DNA of 64,000 nucleotides from Mycolicibacterium lacusdiani (lineage in GTDB: Bacteria; Actinomycetota; Actinomycetes; Mycobacteriales; Mycobacteriaceae), in assembly GCF_021916785.1 (NCBI RefSeq), contig NZ_JAKCFC010000011.1, positions 1-64,000 of the forward strand, read 5' to 3'. Both the position numbers and the translations under genes were made by a program. Below the pieces are notes generated by a model, which saw only the letters and a list, made by a program, of their open reading frames with translations, was not told the origin of the DNA and did no database searches. How positions within the stretch are numbered: position 1 is the first letter of the stretch; each line of letters begins with the position of its first letter. Of this stretch, positions 16,106-24,655 are shown piece by piece.

Positions 16106-17363
16106 AGGTCATCACGTCCAGGACCAGTGGGCTGACATTGGTCTCGTCGCGGGCGGTGAACCCCGGCGTCATGGGTGCGGGTCGGCCATCGAGCAGCGGG
16201 TCGAGCGCGGCCTGATCGGCCATGCGGTCGTCGAGCCTGAACGTATTGAAGACGAACGGCAGGCCGTCGGCGCGCAGCGGGTCTGGCGTGCTCATCACGT
16301 GGAAGTGCAGGTGCGGCGCGTCGGTGTTGCCCGAGTTGCCGAGATTGCCGAGTACCTGGCCGGTGCTGAGCTGGTCGCCGGGCTTCACCTTCACCGACCC
16401 GGTCTTCAGATGCGCGTAGAACGCGTACCTCTTGTCGGTGCCTTCCCCTGAGATGTCTTGCACCACGTGGTTGCCGCCGTACTCCTCGAGCCGCAGGCCG
16501 GTCGGCGCCGTGCCAGCCACCTGTTCGGGCAGCCCGTCGAGCACCGACACCACGGGACCGTCGGCCACCGCGTGGATGTCGGCGCCGAAGAAGGGATAGG
16601 ACTCGGTCTTGGACTTGTCGCCGCCGAATATCGTGCCGTTCGCGCTGAGCTGCACGTAGTCGATGGCGAAGCGCTCGGCCGCCCAGAGCTCGCCGTTGAG
16701 CGGGTTGAGGGCCATGCGGTGCGCGGTCATGTCGCAGCAGCTGTTGCCGTCCAACCACCCCGCACCGTCGAGCGGCGGGGAGATGACCGCCGGTTCGTTG
16801 GTGGAGACGGTCGTGGGTGCGACGTCGACGACCATGGTCGCGGGCAGCAGCGGCGGCATGGGCTTGCTGAGGCCGACGTCGATGGTGTGCGAGAGTTCCT
16901 GCGGGACAGCCGGTGTGCTGCTGCCCTCGGCGCCGTCGATGACGACGTCGAGCCAAACGATGCCGCTCTGCGCGAGCCCGAACGTTCTCGTCGGCTTGGC
17001 CGCGTCGCCGAGGATTCGGGTGCGCGCCGCCAGGTCGTCACCCGACAGCGTCAGCAGCGACCGGTCGCCGGCCTTCACGGTCACCGACCGTAGATCGAGG
17101 TCTTGGCCCAGCGCGTTGGTCAGGTCGAGCTCGTAGGCGAGATGGACCTTGCCGTCGGTCATGGGCACCGGAATGGGCGCCGACAGCACGCGCGCCAGCA
17201 TGGGTGTCGCCACTGCCGGTTCGGCCTCGGCAACCTGCGCAGTCGACGTGGATGGTGACCCGGAATCCGCTGCAGGGGTTGACGATTCGCTGCCGCCGGA
17301 ACAGGCGGTGAGCAGCGACAACACCGCGAGCAGGGCGGTGACGCGACGCGCGGGATGCCTCAT
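16092..17363 (-). CDS. M23-like lipoprotein with degenerate zinc site
   Basis: A 423-residue lipoprotein with signal peptide and lipobox LLTAC (Cys about 21), a Ser/Thr-rich linker, an unrecognised beta-rich middle domain and a C-terminal LytM/M23 fold (about 270-390). The fold is identified by FGADIHAVADGPVVSVLDG, GNHVVQDISG, KRYAFYAHLKTGSVKVKPGDQLSTGQVLGNLGNSGNTDAPHLHFHV. The HxH motif (HLHFHV) and the Asp of the G-x-D motif are present. The His four residues before that Asp, normally a zinc ligand, is replaced by Phe (FFGAD). It may therefore be a non-catalytic peptidoglycan-binding relative. Nine bases separate it from the UPF0104 gene upstream, suggesting one operon. Confidence 0.8.
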   Translation of the reverse strand: MRHPARRVTALLAVLSLLTACSGGSESSTPAADSGSPSTSTAQVAEAEPAVATPMLARVLSAPIPVPMTDGKVHLAYELDLTNALGQDLDLRSVTVKAGDRSLLTLSGDDLAARTRILGDAAKPTRTFGLAQSGIVWLDVVIDGAEGSSTPAVPQELSHTIDVGLSKPMPPLLPATMVVDVAPTTVSTNEPAVISPPLDGAGWLDGNSCCDMTAHRMALNPLNGELWAAERFAIDYVQLSANGTIFGGDKSKTESYPFFGADIHAVADGPVVSVLDGLPEQVAGTAPTGLRLEEYGGNHVVQDISGEGTDKRYAFYAHLKTGSVKVKPGDQLSTGQVLGNLGNSGNTDAPHLHFHVMSTPDPLRADGLPFVFNTFRLDDRMADQAALDPLLDGRPAPMTPGFTARDETNVSPLVLDVMTYDLG

Positions 17364-17372
17364 CGACTGATC

Positions 17373-18506
17373 CTAGGGGTCACGATCACGCCGTGACTCG
17401 GATTCGCGAACGGCTTCGGGTTGGGCGTCGCCGCGAGGCGTCTCGTCGGATTCTGCGTCGGCGGCGTCGGGGTCGATGTCCTTCTCGGTGCGGAACATGA
17501 AGAAGAACACGACCCAGCCGATGGCGGAGATGAAGATCCAGCTGACCAGACGGTAGATCAACATCGTGGAAATGGCCGACGCCAACGTCATCCCGCTCGA
17601 CACCAGGCCGGGCACGAGCACCGCCTCCACGACCAGGAGCCCGCCCGGCATCAGCGGTATGGCTCCCACCGCACGGGCGGCAGCGTAGGCGACCGTTAGA
17701 CCCGCCAGCGACGGATGGCCACCCGCGGCGTACGCGGCGAACGCCAGGCAGGCCACGTCGGCGATCCAGTTGAACAGTGACCAGCTGAATGCCGTCCCCA
17801 GTGCGCGGCGGCTCAGGCTCACCGACTCGAGCTGTTCGAGGGTCTCGCGCCACTTCTCCAGCCCGGTGTCGGAAGGCTTGTTGCGCAACGAGTTCACCCA
17901 CGACAGCAGCTTGGCGCCGATGCCCTCGATCTGCTGCGGGTTGGCCGCGACCGACTGCGCGAGCAGCAGCAGTGCGACGAACCCGCCGAGCGTGAAGATC
18001 AGCGACAGCGGGTTCTTGCTCGCGCCGAGCAGGAACGCACCACCGAGGCCCAGGAGCGCCAGACCGACGGCCTGCAGCACGCCGGACATGACCAGCTGCC
18101 AGGACGCCACCACGGGCGAGGCGCCCCACATGCGCTGCTGCCGGTAGATGAACGTCGCCGAGAGCACCGGCCCGCCCGGCATCGTCGTGGACAGCGCGTT
18201 GCCCGCGTAGAACGCGGCCTCCGAGCGCCACTGCCGGACCTGGACGCCTGCCGACCGCAGCAGCGTCCGCTGGATTTGGGCGAAGCTGTGCATCGACGCC
18301 ATGGCGGCCACCACGCACGCGAGCACCCACCGCGGGTCCGCGGTCAGGATGCTCTTCCACGCCTTGGCGAGCTGGTCCCACACCAGGACGATCTCGACCG
18401 TCAGCACGATCACCGCGAGGGCGATGAGCACCCAGCGCAGCCACCAGTACTTCCCGCGCGGGCGGCTCTCCTGGGGAGCGTCGCCGGCCGGCGCGTCGTG
18501 CGACAC
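17373..18506 (-). CDS. Rv0204c-like UPF0104/LPG-synthase-type membrane protein
   Basis: A 377-residue polytopic membrane protein of the lysylphosphatidylglycerol synthase transmembrane (UPF0104) family. Eight or so helices are visible, with family motifs GNALSTTMPGGPVLSATFIYRQQRMWGAS and AVGAIPLMPGGLLVVEAVLVPGL, both carrying the P-G-G turn. The cytosolic catalytic domain of true MprF proteins is missing, so a flippase-like or scaffold role is more likely than aminoacyl transfer. The C-terminal 45 residues are charged and disordered. Starts at GTG 18506. Location corresponds to Rv0204c. Confidence 0.83.
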   Translation of the reverse strand: MSHDAPAGDAPQESRPRGKYWWLRWVLIALAVIVLTVEIVLVWDQLAKAWKSILTADPRWVLACVVAAMASMHSFAQIQRTLLRSAGVQVRQWRSEAAFYAGNALSTTMPGGPVLSATFIYRQQRMWGASPVVASWQLVMSGVLQAVGLALLGLGGAFLLGASKNPLSLIFTLGGFVALLLLAQSVAANPQQIEGIGAKLLSWVNSLRNKPSDTGLEKWRETLEQLESVSLSRRALGTAFSWSLFNWIADVACLAFAAYAAGGHPSLAGLTVAYAAARAVGAIPLMPGGLLVVEAVLVPGLVSSGMTLASAISTMLIYRLVSWIFISAIGWVVFFFMFRTEKDIDPDAADAESDETPRGDAQPEAVRESESRRDRDP

Positions 18507-18582
18507 GCCCTACAGGGTAACGGCGGGATGCCCGGCTCAAAGCGTCCCGCGTCGGGGCGAGTTCACTCGTTACGCTTCCGCC

Positions 18583-19758
18583 ATGTCACGGGGTGCGTCG
18601 GGCGAGTTCTCGGTGGATTCGGCGGCGGACGCGGCGGTGCACCCGCTGGTCCGCAAGACCGCCGCCTGGTCGTGGCGGGTGCTGGTGATCCTCGGTGCGC
18701 TGCTCGCACTGCTGTGGGTGGTGTCGCGGCTCGAGTTGATCGTGGTGCCGGTGCTGCTCGCCACGATGGTGGCGGCGATGCTGTTGCCGGTCGTCGACGG
18801 CCTCGACCGGCGCGGCCTCAACCGCGGTGCCGCAGTGGCGGTCGTCCTGCTGACCGGGATCGTCGTCGTGGGCGGACTACTCACGTTCGTCGTCAGCCAG
18901 TTCATCGCGGGTGCGCCCGCCCTCGTCGAGCAAGTCACGCGCAGCATCACCAACTTCCGGCAGGCGCTGTCCAGCGGTGTGTTCGCCCACTTCAGCAACG
19001 ACCAGGTGCGCAGTGCATCCGACGCGGCGATCCAGGCGCTGAAGGACAACCAGGCCAAGCTCACCAGCGGGGCGTTCTCCACGGCGGGCACGATCGCGGA
19101 GATCGTCACCGGCGCGCTGCTGGTGTTCTTCACGCTGGTGTTCCTGCTGCACGGTGGCCGCAACATCTTCGCGTTCGTCTCGCTGATCTTCCCGACGACC
19201 GTCCGCAGCCGCGTTCGCGACGCAGGCCGGGCGGGCTTCCACTCGCTGATCGGCTACGTGCGCGCGACGTTCCTGGTGGCGCTGGTCGACGCGATCGGCA
19301 TCGGAACCGGTCTCGCCATCATGAGCATCCCGTTGGCGCTGCCACTGGCATCGCTGGTGTTCCTCGGCGCGTTCATCCCGCTGGTCGGTGCGGTGCTCAC
19401 CGGAGGCTTGGCGGTCATCGTCGCGCTGATCGCCAAGGGCTGGGTCTACGCCCTGATCACGTTCGGTCTGATCATCGCCGTGCAGCAGCTCGAGGCCCAC
19501 GTCCTGCAGCCGCTGGTGATGGGCCGCGCGGTGTCGATCCATCCACTGGCCGTGGTGCTGGCGATCGCCACCGGTGGCGTGCTGGCAGGCATCGTGGGGG
19601 CCCTGCTCGCCGTGCCCATCGTCGCGTTCCTCAACAGCGCGGTGCGGGTGCTGCTGGCCACCGACCCGGCCGCCGAGGAAGCGATCCTCGAGGCCGAGTC
19701 GGGTCCACCGATCGTGGCCGACGCCGATGACGTCGAACGGAAACCGCCGAGCCGCTAG
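18583..19758 (+). CDS. AI-2E family transporter (Rv0205)
   Basis: A 391-residue polytopic membrane protein of the AI-2E (TqsA/PerM) family. It has paired N-terminal helices (about 30-80), a third helix, an amphipathic external segment (about 105-170) and the conserved block PLALPLASLVFLGAFIPLVGAVLTGGLAVIVALIAKGWVYALI, then QQLEAHVLQPLVMGRAVSIHPLAVVLAI, the most conserved part of the family. Substrate unknown; relatives export quorum signals or exchange Na+/H+. Its stop codon overlaps the mmpL3 stop on the other strand at a CTAG. Confidence 0.88.
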   Translation: MSRGASGEFSVDSAADAAVHPLVRKTAAWSWRVLVILGALLALLWVVSRLELIVVPVLLATMVAAMLLPVVDGLDRRGLNRGAAVAVVLLTGIVVVGGLLTFVVSQFIAGAPALVEQVTRSITNFRQALSSGVFAHFSNDQVRSASDAAIQALKDNQAKLTSGAFSTAGTIAEIVTGALLVFFTLVFLLHGGRNIFAFVSLIFPTTVRSRVRDAGRAGFHSLIGYVRATFLVALVDAIGIGTGLAIMSIPLALPLASLVFLGAFIPLVGAVLTGGLAVIVALIAKGWVYALITFGLIIAVQQLEAHVLQPLVMGRAVSIHPLAVVLAIATGGVLAGIVGALLAVPIVAFLNSAVRVLLATDPAAEEAILEAESGPPIVADADDVERKPPSR

Positions 19759-22700
19759 ATCCGGCCTTCGCGGCGCAGCAGGTCGGCCGCGCTCATGCCG
19801 CCGCCACGGCGCTTGCGCTCGTCCTCTGCCGCCGCTTCCCGCGTGTCGATCTTCTCGGTCGACTCAGGGTCCTGCTTGCGCGGTGCGGGAATCGCGGTCG
19901 TCGGCTCGTCCCGCTCGGGCTGCGGGGGCCGCTGCTCGGGCATCGTCCGCGTGGGTTCGGCCGACGGCTGCGCCGGAGCGCCGCCACGGAGTTCACCCAG
20001 CCACGACTCGATCTCGCGATTCGAGCGGGCAGGCTCGGCCCGGCGCGACGGCGTCGGAACCGCGGGCGGTGCCTGTGGCACGCCGGCCCTGGCGGGGTCG
20101 ACGCGCGGTGTACGCGTGGTCGGAGCGTCGACCGGCGGTTCCGTCGGCGCGGCGAAGCGCGTCGTCGGAGCCTCACCGGACGTGGCACCCGCGCCTGCGG
20201 GCGTCGGGATGCGCGTGGTGCCGGTCGCCGACGGCGGGTTCACTCGTGGCGGGGCAGGCGGCGCCGGCGGGATGCGGCCACCGCGTGACGGGCCGGGGGG
20301 CAGCGGTCGCGGCGGCACCGGGGTGCCACCACCACTGCCGCCGCCGTCGGGATGTCCGGGATCGTGCGGCGGTCGCTGCCGCACGGGTGCACCGGCACCG
20401 ACCAGGGCCTCGTCCGGCTCGCGCTCGCGCACGGTCGGCCGCTTGCGCTCGTCGGGCAGCTCGGTCTCGCCGAGGCCGAGTCGCTCCTGCAGGCGCTTCA
20501 TCCAGCGCGGCGCCCACCAGCAGTCGTCGCCAAGCATCTTCATGATCGCGGGCACCAGGAACATTCGGACGACGGTCGCGTCGAGGAGCAACGCGAGCAG
20601 CAGACCGAACGCCAGGTACTTCATCATCACCAGGTCGGAGAAGACGAATGCACCTGCGACGACCGCGAGGACCAGGGCCGCGCCGGTGATCAGCCGGCCC
20701 GTGGTCGCGGTACCGATGCGGATGGCCTCGGCCGTCGACATCCCGCGTGCTCTGGCCTCCACCATGCGGGACACCAGGAACACTTCGTAGTCGGTCGACA
20801 GACCCCAGATGACCGCGATGATCAGGCCGATCATCGGCGCCATCAGCGGCTGCGGCGTGTAGTTCATCAGCCCGGACCCGTGGCCCTCGACGAACATCCA
20901 GGTGAGGACGCCCATCGTCGAACCGAGGGTCAGCGCGCTCATCAACGCGGCCTTGATCGGCAGCACCACCGACCCGAACGCCAGGAACATCAGGATGGTC
21001 GTGGTCGTGATGAGCAGCAGGCCCATCAGCGGCAGCTTGTCGAACAGGCTGTGGATGGAGTCCTGCTCCAGCGCAGGCGTGCCACCCACCGACACGGTGA
21101 TGCCGCGCGGCGGCGGGATGGCGCGCAGCTCGTCGATCTTGTCGGCGGCGTCGGCGCGGTTCACCAGGCCGTTCTGGATCACCCGAGTGTCCGGGTTCTT
21201 CGACGCGCCGTCGAGGTAGGACCGTTCCTGCCACATCTTGGTCGGGTCGTCCTCGGGCTCGATGAACCCGGGGATGGTCATGGCCTTGGCGCGGACCTCG
21301 GCGATCTGCTGGTCGGTGACCGGTTCGCCGTCGTCGCTCTCGAGGACCATGGTCAGCGGTTCGGTGCGGAACCCGGGGAAGGTCCGGTCGAACTGCTCCT
21401 GGGCCTGACGGACCGAGTTGTCCGGCGGGAGGTACTTCTCGCTGATGCCCGCGAGCGCGAGCTGGCCCAGCGGGATGATCAGGATGATCATGAAGATCAC
21501 GATCGGCGCGGCGAAGGCGACCGGCCGCTTCATCACGCGGTTGACGAGCTTGCCCCAGAAGCCCTTCTCGACCTCGGCGCGCGTCTTGTTCTTCTGCGTC
21601 TTCTCGGCAAGCCAATGCAGCCACCACACGATGGGCTTACGGGCCAGCGGCACGTACCGCGCCAGCGCCAGGCCGAACGTCACCACCACGAGGAAGATGA
21701 CGATGCCCATCAGCATCCAGTACACGGCGGTGCCGATGACGTCGGCGTCCCGCAGCGCGATCACGCCGTAGGCCATCGCGCCGTACAGCGCGGTGTAGCC
21801 GATGACCTGACCGATGAGGGCGAGGTTGGCGCCCTGCTCACCGGTCTGCTTGATTCGCTTGCGGGCGATGTGACCGAGCGCGATTCCGACGGGCGGCACC
21901 AGCAGACCCAGCGGTATCGACGCCAGCGCGAAGGTGTTGGTCTTCTGCACCGAGGGATCCCCGGCGACGGGGTCGGGCTCGGCGAACTTGATCAGCGTCT
22001 TGACGCCCAGCGCGTCGACGCGCGGGCCGAGGATCGCCAGCGCGGCGGCCAGCACGGTGATCGACAGGATCGCCGCGATCATGACCGAGGCGATGATCGC
22101 GTAGGTGATCGACTTCAGGAAGCCCTGCGGGAACAGCAGCAGCGGAACCGACGAGGCGACGAGGATCACCGCGGAGAACATGACGGTGCGGCCCGAGGTC
22201 ATCACCGTGCGGCGTACTGCCGCTTCGGTGTCGTACCCCTCGGCGAGTTCCTCTCGGAACCGGCTGACCATGAACAGGCCGTAGTCGACGGCGATGCCAA
22301 GGCCCATGAGCGTCACCACCGGCTGGGCGAAGAAGTGCACGGGGATGAACTCCGCAGCCAGACGCATGACGCCGAGCGCGCCGGCGATCGTCAGGCCGCC
22401 GATGATGCCGGGCAGCGCGGCGGCGATGACGCCGCCGAACACGAAGAACAGGACGACGCAGACCAGCGGGATCGCGGCGACCTCGGCGCGCTTCTGGTCC
22501 TCGCCGATGGTGCCGGTGAGTTCACTGGCCAGCGGCTGCAGGCCTGCCTGCTGAACCTCGATGCCATCGATGTTCAGGGCTTCCTTGACGGTCTTGCCGT
22601 CCTCGCCGACGTTCTTGTTGTAGTTGTTCAGGATCGCGTCGTCGTTGTCGCCCTTGAGCTGCACCGACATGAAGGCGCGCTGCTTGTCCTCGTCGGCCAT

Positions 22701-23060
22701 GTTCTTGAGCAGTTCGGGGCTCTTGAAGTAGCCGATGGTCCGCAGGACCTGGTCGGGGTGTTCGCGTTCGAGTTCTGCGAGGTTGTCGAGGACCTTCTTC
22801 TGGAAGGCCGGGTCGTCGACCGTCTTGCCGTCTGGCGCTGTGTAGATGGCCACGATGTGGCCGGACGTGTCACGGCCGTAGGCCGCGTCCGCGGCCAGCG
22901 ACGCGTGCACCGACTGGCTGCCCTCGTCGTAGAAACCACTCTGCGTGACGTGGGAACCAAGGCTGATTCCGTACACGCCGCCACCAAGGCACAGTGCGAC
23001 CATGATTCCGATGACTGCGTATCGGAATCGGTACACCGTTCGACCCCACCAAGCGAACAC
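19755..23060 (-). CDS. mmpL3: Trehalose monomycolate transporter MmpL3, with inserted membrane module
   Basis: A 1101-residue RND transporter that carries trehalose monomycolate across the inner membrane; essential in mycobacteria. The GTG at 23060 gives the family N terminus FAWWGRTVYR and has GAGGAG upstream. The proton-relay pairs are Asp259-Tyr260 (VDYGLFMVSRFREEL) and Asp757-Tyr758 (STDYEVFLVSRMVEAR). In M. tuberculosis these pairs are about 390 residues apart; here it is 498. The excess is an insertion at about residues 360-467 (DNA about 21,660-21,983), placed just before the conserved WLAEKTQKNKTR. It reads SIPLGLLVPPVGIALGHIAR, GEQGANLALIGQVIGY, which looks like a DUF4190 module plus one more hydrophobic segment. 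The C-terminal tail is long, Pro/Thr-rich and ends in SAADLLRREGRI. Third gene of the trmB operon. Confidence 0.95.
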   Translation of the reverse strand: MFAWWGRTVYRFRYAVIGIMVALCLGGGVYGISLGSHVTQSGFYDEGSQSVHASLAADAAYGRDTSGHIVAIYTAPDGKTVDDPAFQKKVLDNLAELEREHPDQVLRTIGYFKSPELLKNMADEDKQRAFMSVQLKGDNDDAILNNYNKNVGEDGKTVKEALNIDGIEVQQAGLQPLASELTGTIGEDQKRAEVAAIPLVCVVLFFVFGGVIAAALPGIIGGLTIAGALGVMRLAAEFIPVHFFAQPVVTLMGLGIAVDYGLFMVSRFREELAEGYDTEAAVRRTVMTSGRTVMFSAVILVASSVPLLLFPQGFLKSITYAIIASVMIAAILSITVLAAALAILGPRVDALGVKTLIKFAEPDPVAGDPSVQKTNTFALASIPLGLLVPPVGIALGHIARKRIKQTGEQGANLALIGQVIGYTALYGAMAYGVIALRDADVIGTAVYWMLMGIVIFLVVVTFGLALARYVPLARKPIVWWLHWLAEKTQKNKTRAEVEKGFWGKLVNRVMKRPVAFAAPIVIFMIILIIPLGQLALAGISEKYLPPDNSVRQAQEQFDRTFPGFRTEPLTMVLESDDGEPVTDQQIAEVRAKAMTIPGFIEPEDDPTKMWQERSYLDGASKNPDTRVIQNGLVNRADAADKIDELRAIPPPRGITVSVGGTPALEQDSIHSLFDKLPLMGLLLITTTTILMFLAFGSVVLPIKAALMSALTLGSTMGVLTWMFVEGHGSGLMNYTPQPLMAPMIGLIIAVIWGLSTDYEVFLVSRMVEARARGMSTAEAIRIGTATTGRLITGAALVLAVVAGAFVFSDLVMMKYLAFGLLLALLLDATVVRMFLVPAIMKMLGDDCWWAPRWMKRLQERLGLGETELPDERKRPTVREREPDEALVGAGAPVRQRPPHDPGHPDGGGSGGGTPVPPRPLPPGPSRGGRIPPAPPAPPRVNPPSATGTTRIPTPAGAGATSGEAPTTRFAAPTEPPVDAPTTRTPRVDPARAGVPQAPPAVPTPSRRAEPARSNREIESWLGELRGGAPAQPSAEPTRTMPEQRPPQPERDEPTTAIPAPRKQDPESTEKIDTREAAAEDERKRRGGGMSAADLLRREGRI

Positions 23061-23113
23061 GCTCAGCTCCTCACGATTCGTATCAAGACTTTGCCTCGGG
23101 CTGCATTGAGTTG

Positions 23114-23809
23114 TCAGACCCGAGAGGTCAGTAGTGCGGACAGCGGCCTGAATGGCTGCAGCCATGCCCCCTGCTCGGGCAGCGAATCAAGGCCGATTCG
23201 CGGCAGCGGCTCCCTGAAGACCCCGGGAATGTCCTCGAGGTCGACGAACTCCAAGGTATCCGACGCTAACGCCCAACTGGCATGTTCACGAAATCCGAGG
23301 ACGTGCACGTTGACGCCGTCGCGGGCGATGTCCTCCAGCGGAAGCCGGAACGCCTGGCCGTCGGCCGACGCCACGTAGAGGCCGGCCAGACCCTCGCTGC
23401 GGCGCAGTGCGATGTGCGCCAGCATGTCCGAGTCGACGTCGCTGTCGTCCTCGATCTTCGGCTTGGCGAAGACCGCGAACCCCACGTTGCGCAGCGCTTC
23501 GACCCAGGGTCGCACCACGTCGGCGCTGCCCGGTGCGATGTTCGTGAACACCGTGGCCTCGGGCTCGAGCGCGGGCTGTTGGTCGTCGGCGGCGCGGGCG
23601 GCAGAGAGGTCGGCGGTCTCCGACAGCAGCCAGCGGCCGAGCGCGTCGAACCTCGGCCGGTGCGCCGCGGTGGGCCGACCGCCGAGGATCGAGCCGAGGC
23701 CCATGTCGAGGTTGGGAGCGTCCCAGACCAGCAGCACGCGCTGGGGCACCACCGGTGCGGCCGTCCGCTGGTCGGCCTGCTCGTCGGTCACGTCCTCGGT
23801 GATGCTCAC
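23114..23809 (-). CDS. NYN-domain protein (Rv0207c)
   Basis: A 231-residue cytosolic protein with a NYN (PIN-like ribonuclease) domain. The opening strand and acidic residue are in RVLLVWDAPNLDMGLGSILGG. A second acidic cluster is DDSDVDSDMLAHIALRRSEGLAGLYVASADGQAF, which supplies the typical D-x-D and SxDxxF positions, and then NVHVLGFREHASW. The metal-binding acids are present, so RNA cleavage is plausible. Start at GTG 23809 is 23 bp after trmB. Conserved between trmB and mmpL3 as in M. tuberculosis, but no functional link is established. Confidence 0.85.
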   Translation of the reverse strand: MSITEDVTDEQADQRTAAPVVPQRVLLVWDAPNLDMGLGSILGGRPTAAHRPRFDALGRWLLSETADLSAARAADDQQPALEPEATVFTNIAPGSADVVRPWVEALRNVGFAVFAKPKIEDDSDVDSDMLAHIALRRSEGLAGLYVASADGQAFRLPLEDIARDGVNVHVLGFREHASWALASDTLEFVDLEDIPGVFREPLPRIGLDSLPEQGAWLQPFRPLSALLTSRV

Positions 23810-23831
23810 CGGTTTCTCTTCGCGCAAGCGC

Positions 23832-24614
23832 TCATCGGCCGGCCCGCCTTTCCCACACGAACTCCGTGATCGCGCTTCCTGCGCGTAGACCCTTCGCCTC
23901 GTACTTCGTCTCGGGCCGTCGTACGGAGATGGGTAGATCGCCGGCGTCGATGCGGCTCTGGTCGATGCGTCGAAGCAGTGGCTCGCCGTCACCGACCTCA
24001 CCGATCTGCACTGCGTAGTCGGCATGGTCTGTCGCGGCGTGCAGCACGCCGCCGGGTGCGAGCCGGTCGGCGATCAGCGCGACCGTGGGCGGCTGCAGGA
24101 GCCGCCGCTTGTGGTGGCGGCTCTTCGGCCATGGGTCCGGGAAGAACACCCGCGCGCCGGTCAGCGATCCCGGGGTGAGCATGTGTTCGAGCACGTCGAC
24201 GCCGTCGCCGCGGACGAATCGGACGTTGCTCAGGCCCTCGCGGTCGACGCCGCCGAGCAGCTGCGCCAGGCCCTTCTTGTAGACCTCGACGGCGATGACG
24301 TTCAGGTGCGGTTCCTCGATCGCCATCGCCAGCGTCGAGATACCCGCCCCGCATCCGATCTCCAGAACCAGCGGTGCCGTCCGGCCGAACCACGCCGCGG
24401 TGTCGATGGGTCCGACGGGCGTGCCGTCGGCGTGCCTGGGTTCGGTGCCGAGTTCGGGCCAGCGCCGCTCCCACGTCTCCTGCTGGCGGTCGGACAGCGC
24501 CGCGTGCCTGGACCGGAAGCTGGTCACGCGGGGAAAGCGGTGCGCCGTCGCGGCGAGGTCGACGTCGGAATCGGCGTCCTCGCGCTGGGCATGCATTGAT
24601 CCATCGTCACCCAT
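23832..24614 (-). CDS. trmB: tRNA (guanine-N7)-methyltransferase TrmB
   Basis: A 260-residue SAM-dependent enzyme that makes m7G46 in tRNA variable loops. The motif I SAM loop is LEIGCGAGISTLAMA; the acid end of strand 2 is VIAVEVYKKGL; the family signature FFPDPWPKSRHHKRRLLQ is complete; TDHADYAVQ and ETKYEAKGLRAG close the domain. The ATG at 24614 is used; ATG 24596 six codons later is equally possible, as neither has a strong ribosome-binding site. First gene of the trmB-NYN-mmpL3 operon. Corresponds to Rv0208c. Confidence 0.93.
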   Translation of the reverse strand: MGDDGSMHAQREDADSDVDLAATAHRFPRVTSFRSRHAALSDRQQETWERRWPELGTEPRHADGTPVGPIDTAAWFGRTAPLVLEIGCGAGISTLAMAIEEPHLNVIAVEVYKKGLAQLLGGVDREGLSNVRFVRGDGVDVLEHMLTPGSLTGARVFFPDPWPKSRHHKRRLLQPPTVALIADRLAPGGVLHAATDHADYAVQIGEVGDGEPLLRRIDQSRIDAGDLPISVRRPETKYEAKGLRAGSAITEFVWERRAGR

Positions 24615-24655
24615 GCGACTGGGAGTACCCGCATCGTGGTGCAGATTGATACCCA

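Noticed and set aside
20352..23378. A 1008-codon open frame antisense to mmpL3
   Set aside because: It is a shadow of high-GC codon bias: the translation is dominated by His, Arg, Gln, Asp and Gly and contains no domain, while the opposite strand encodes MmpL3.
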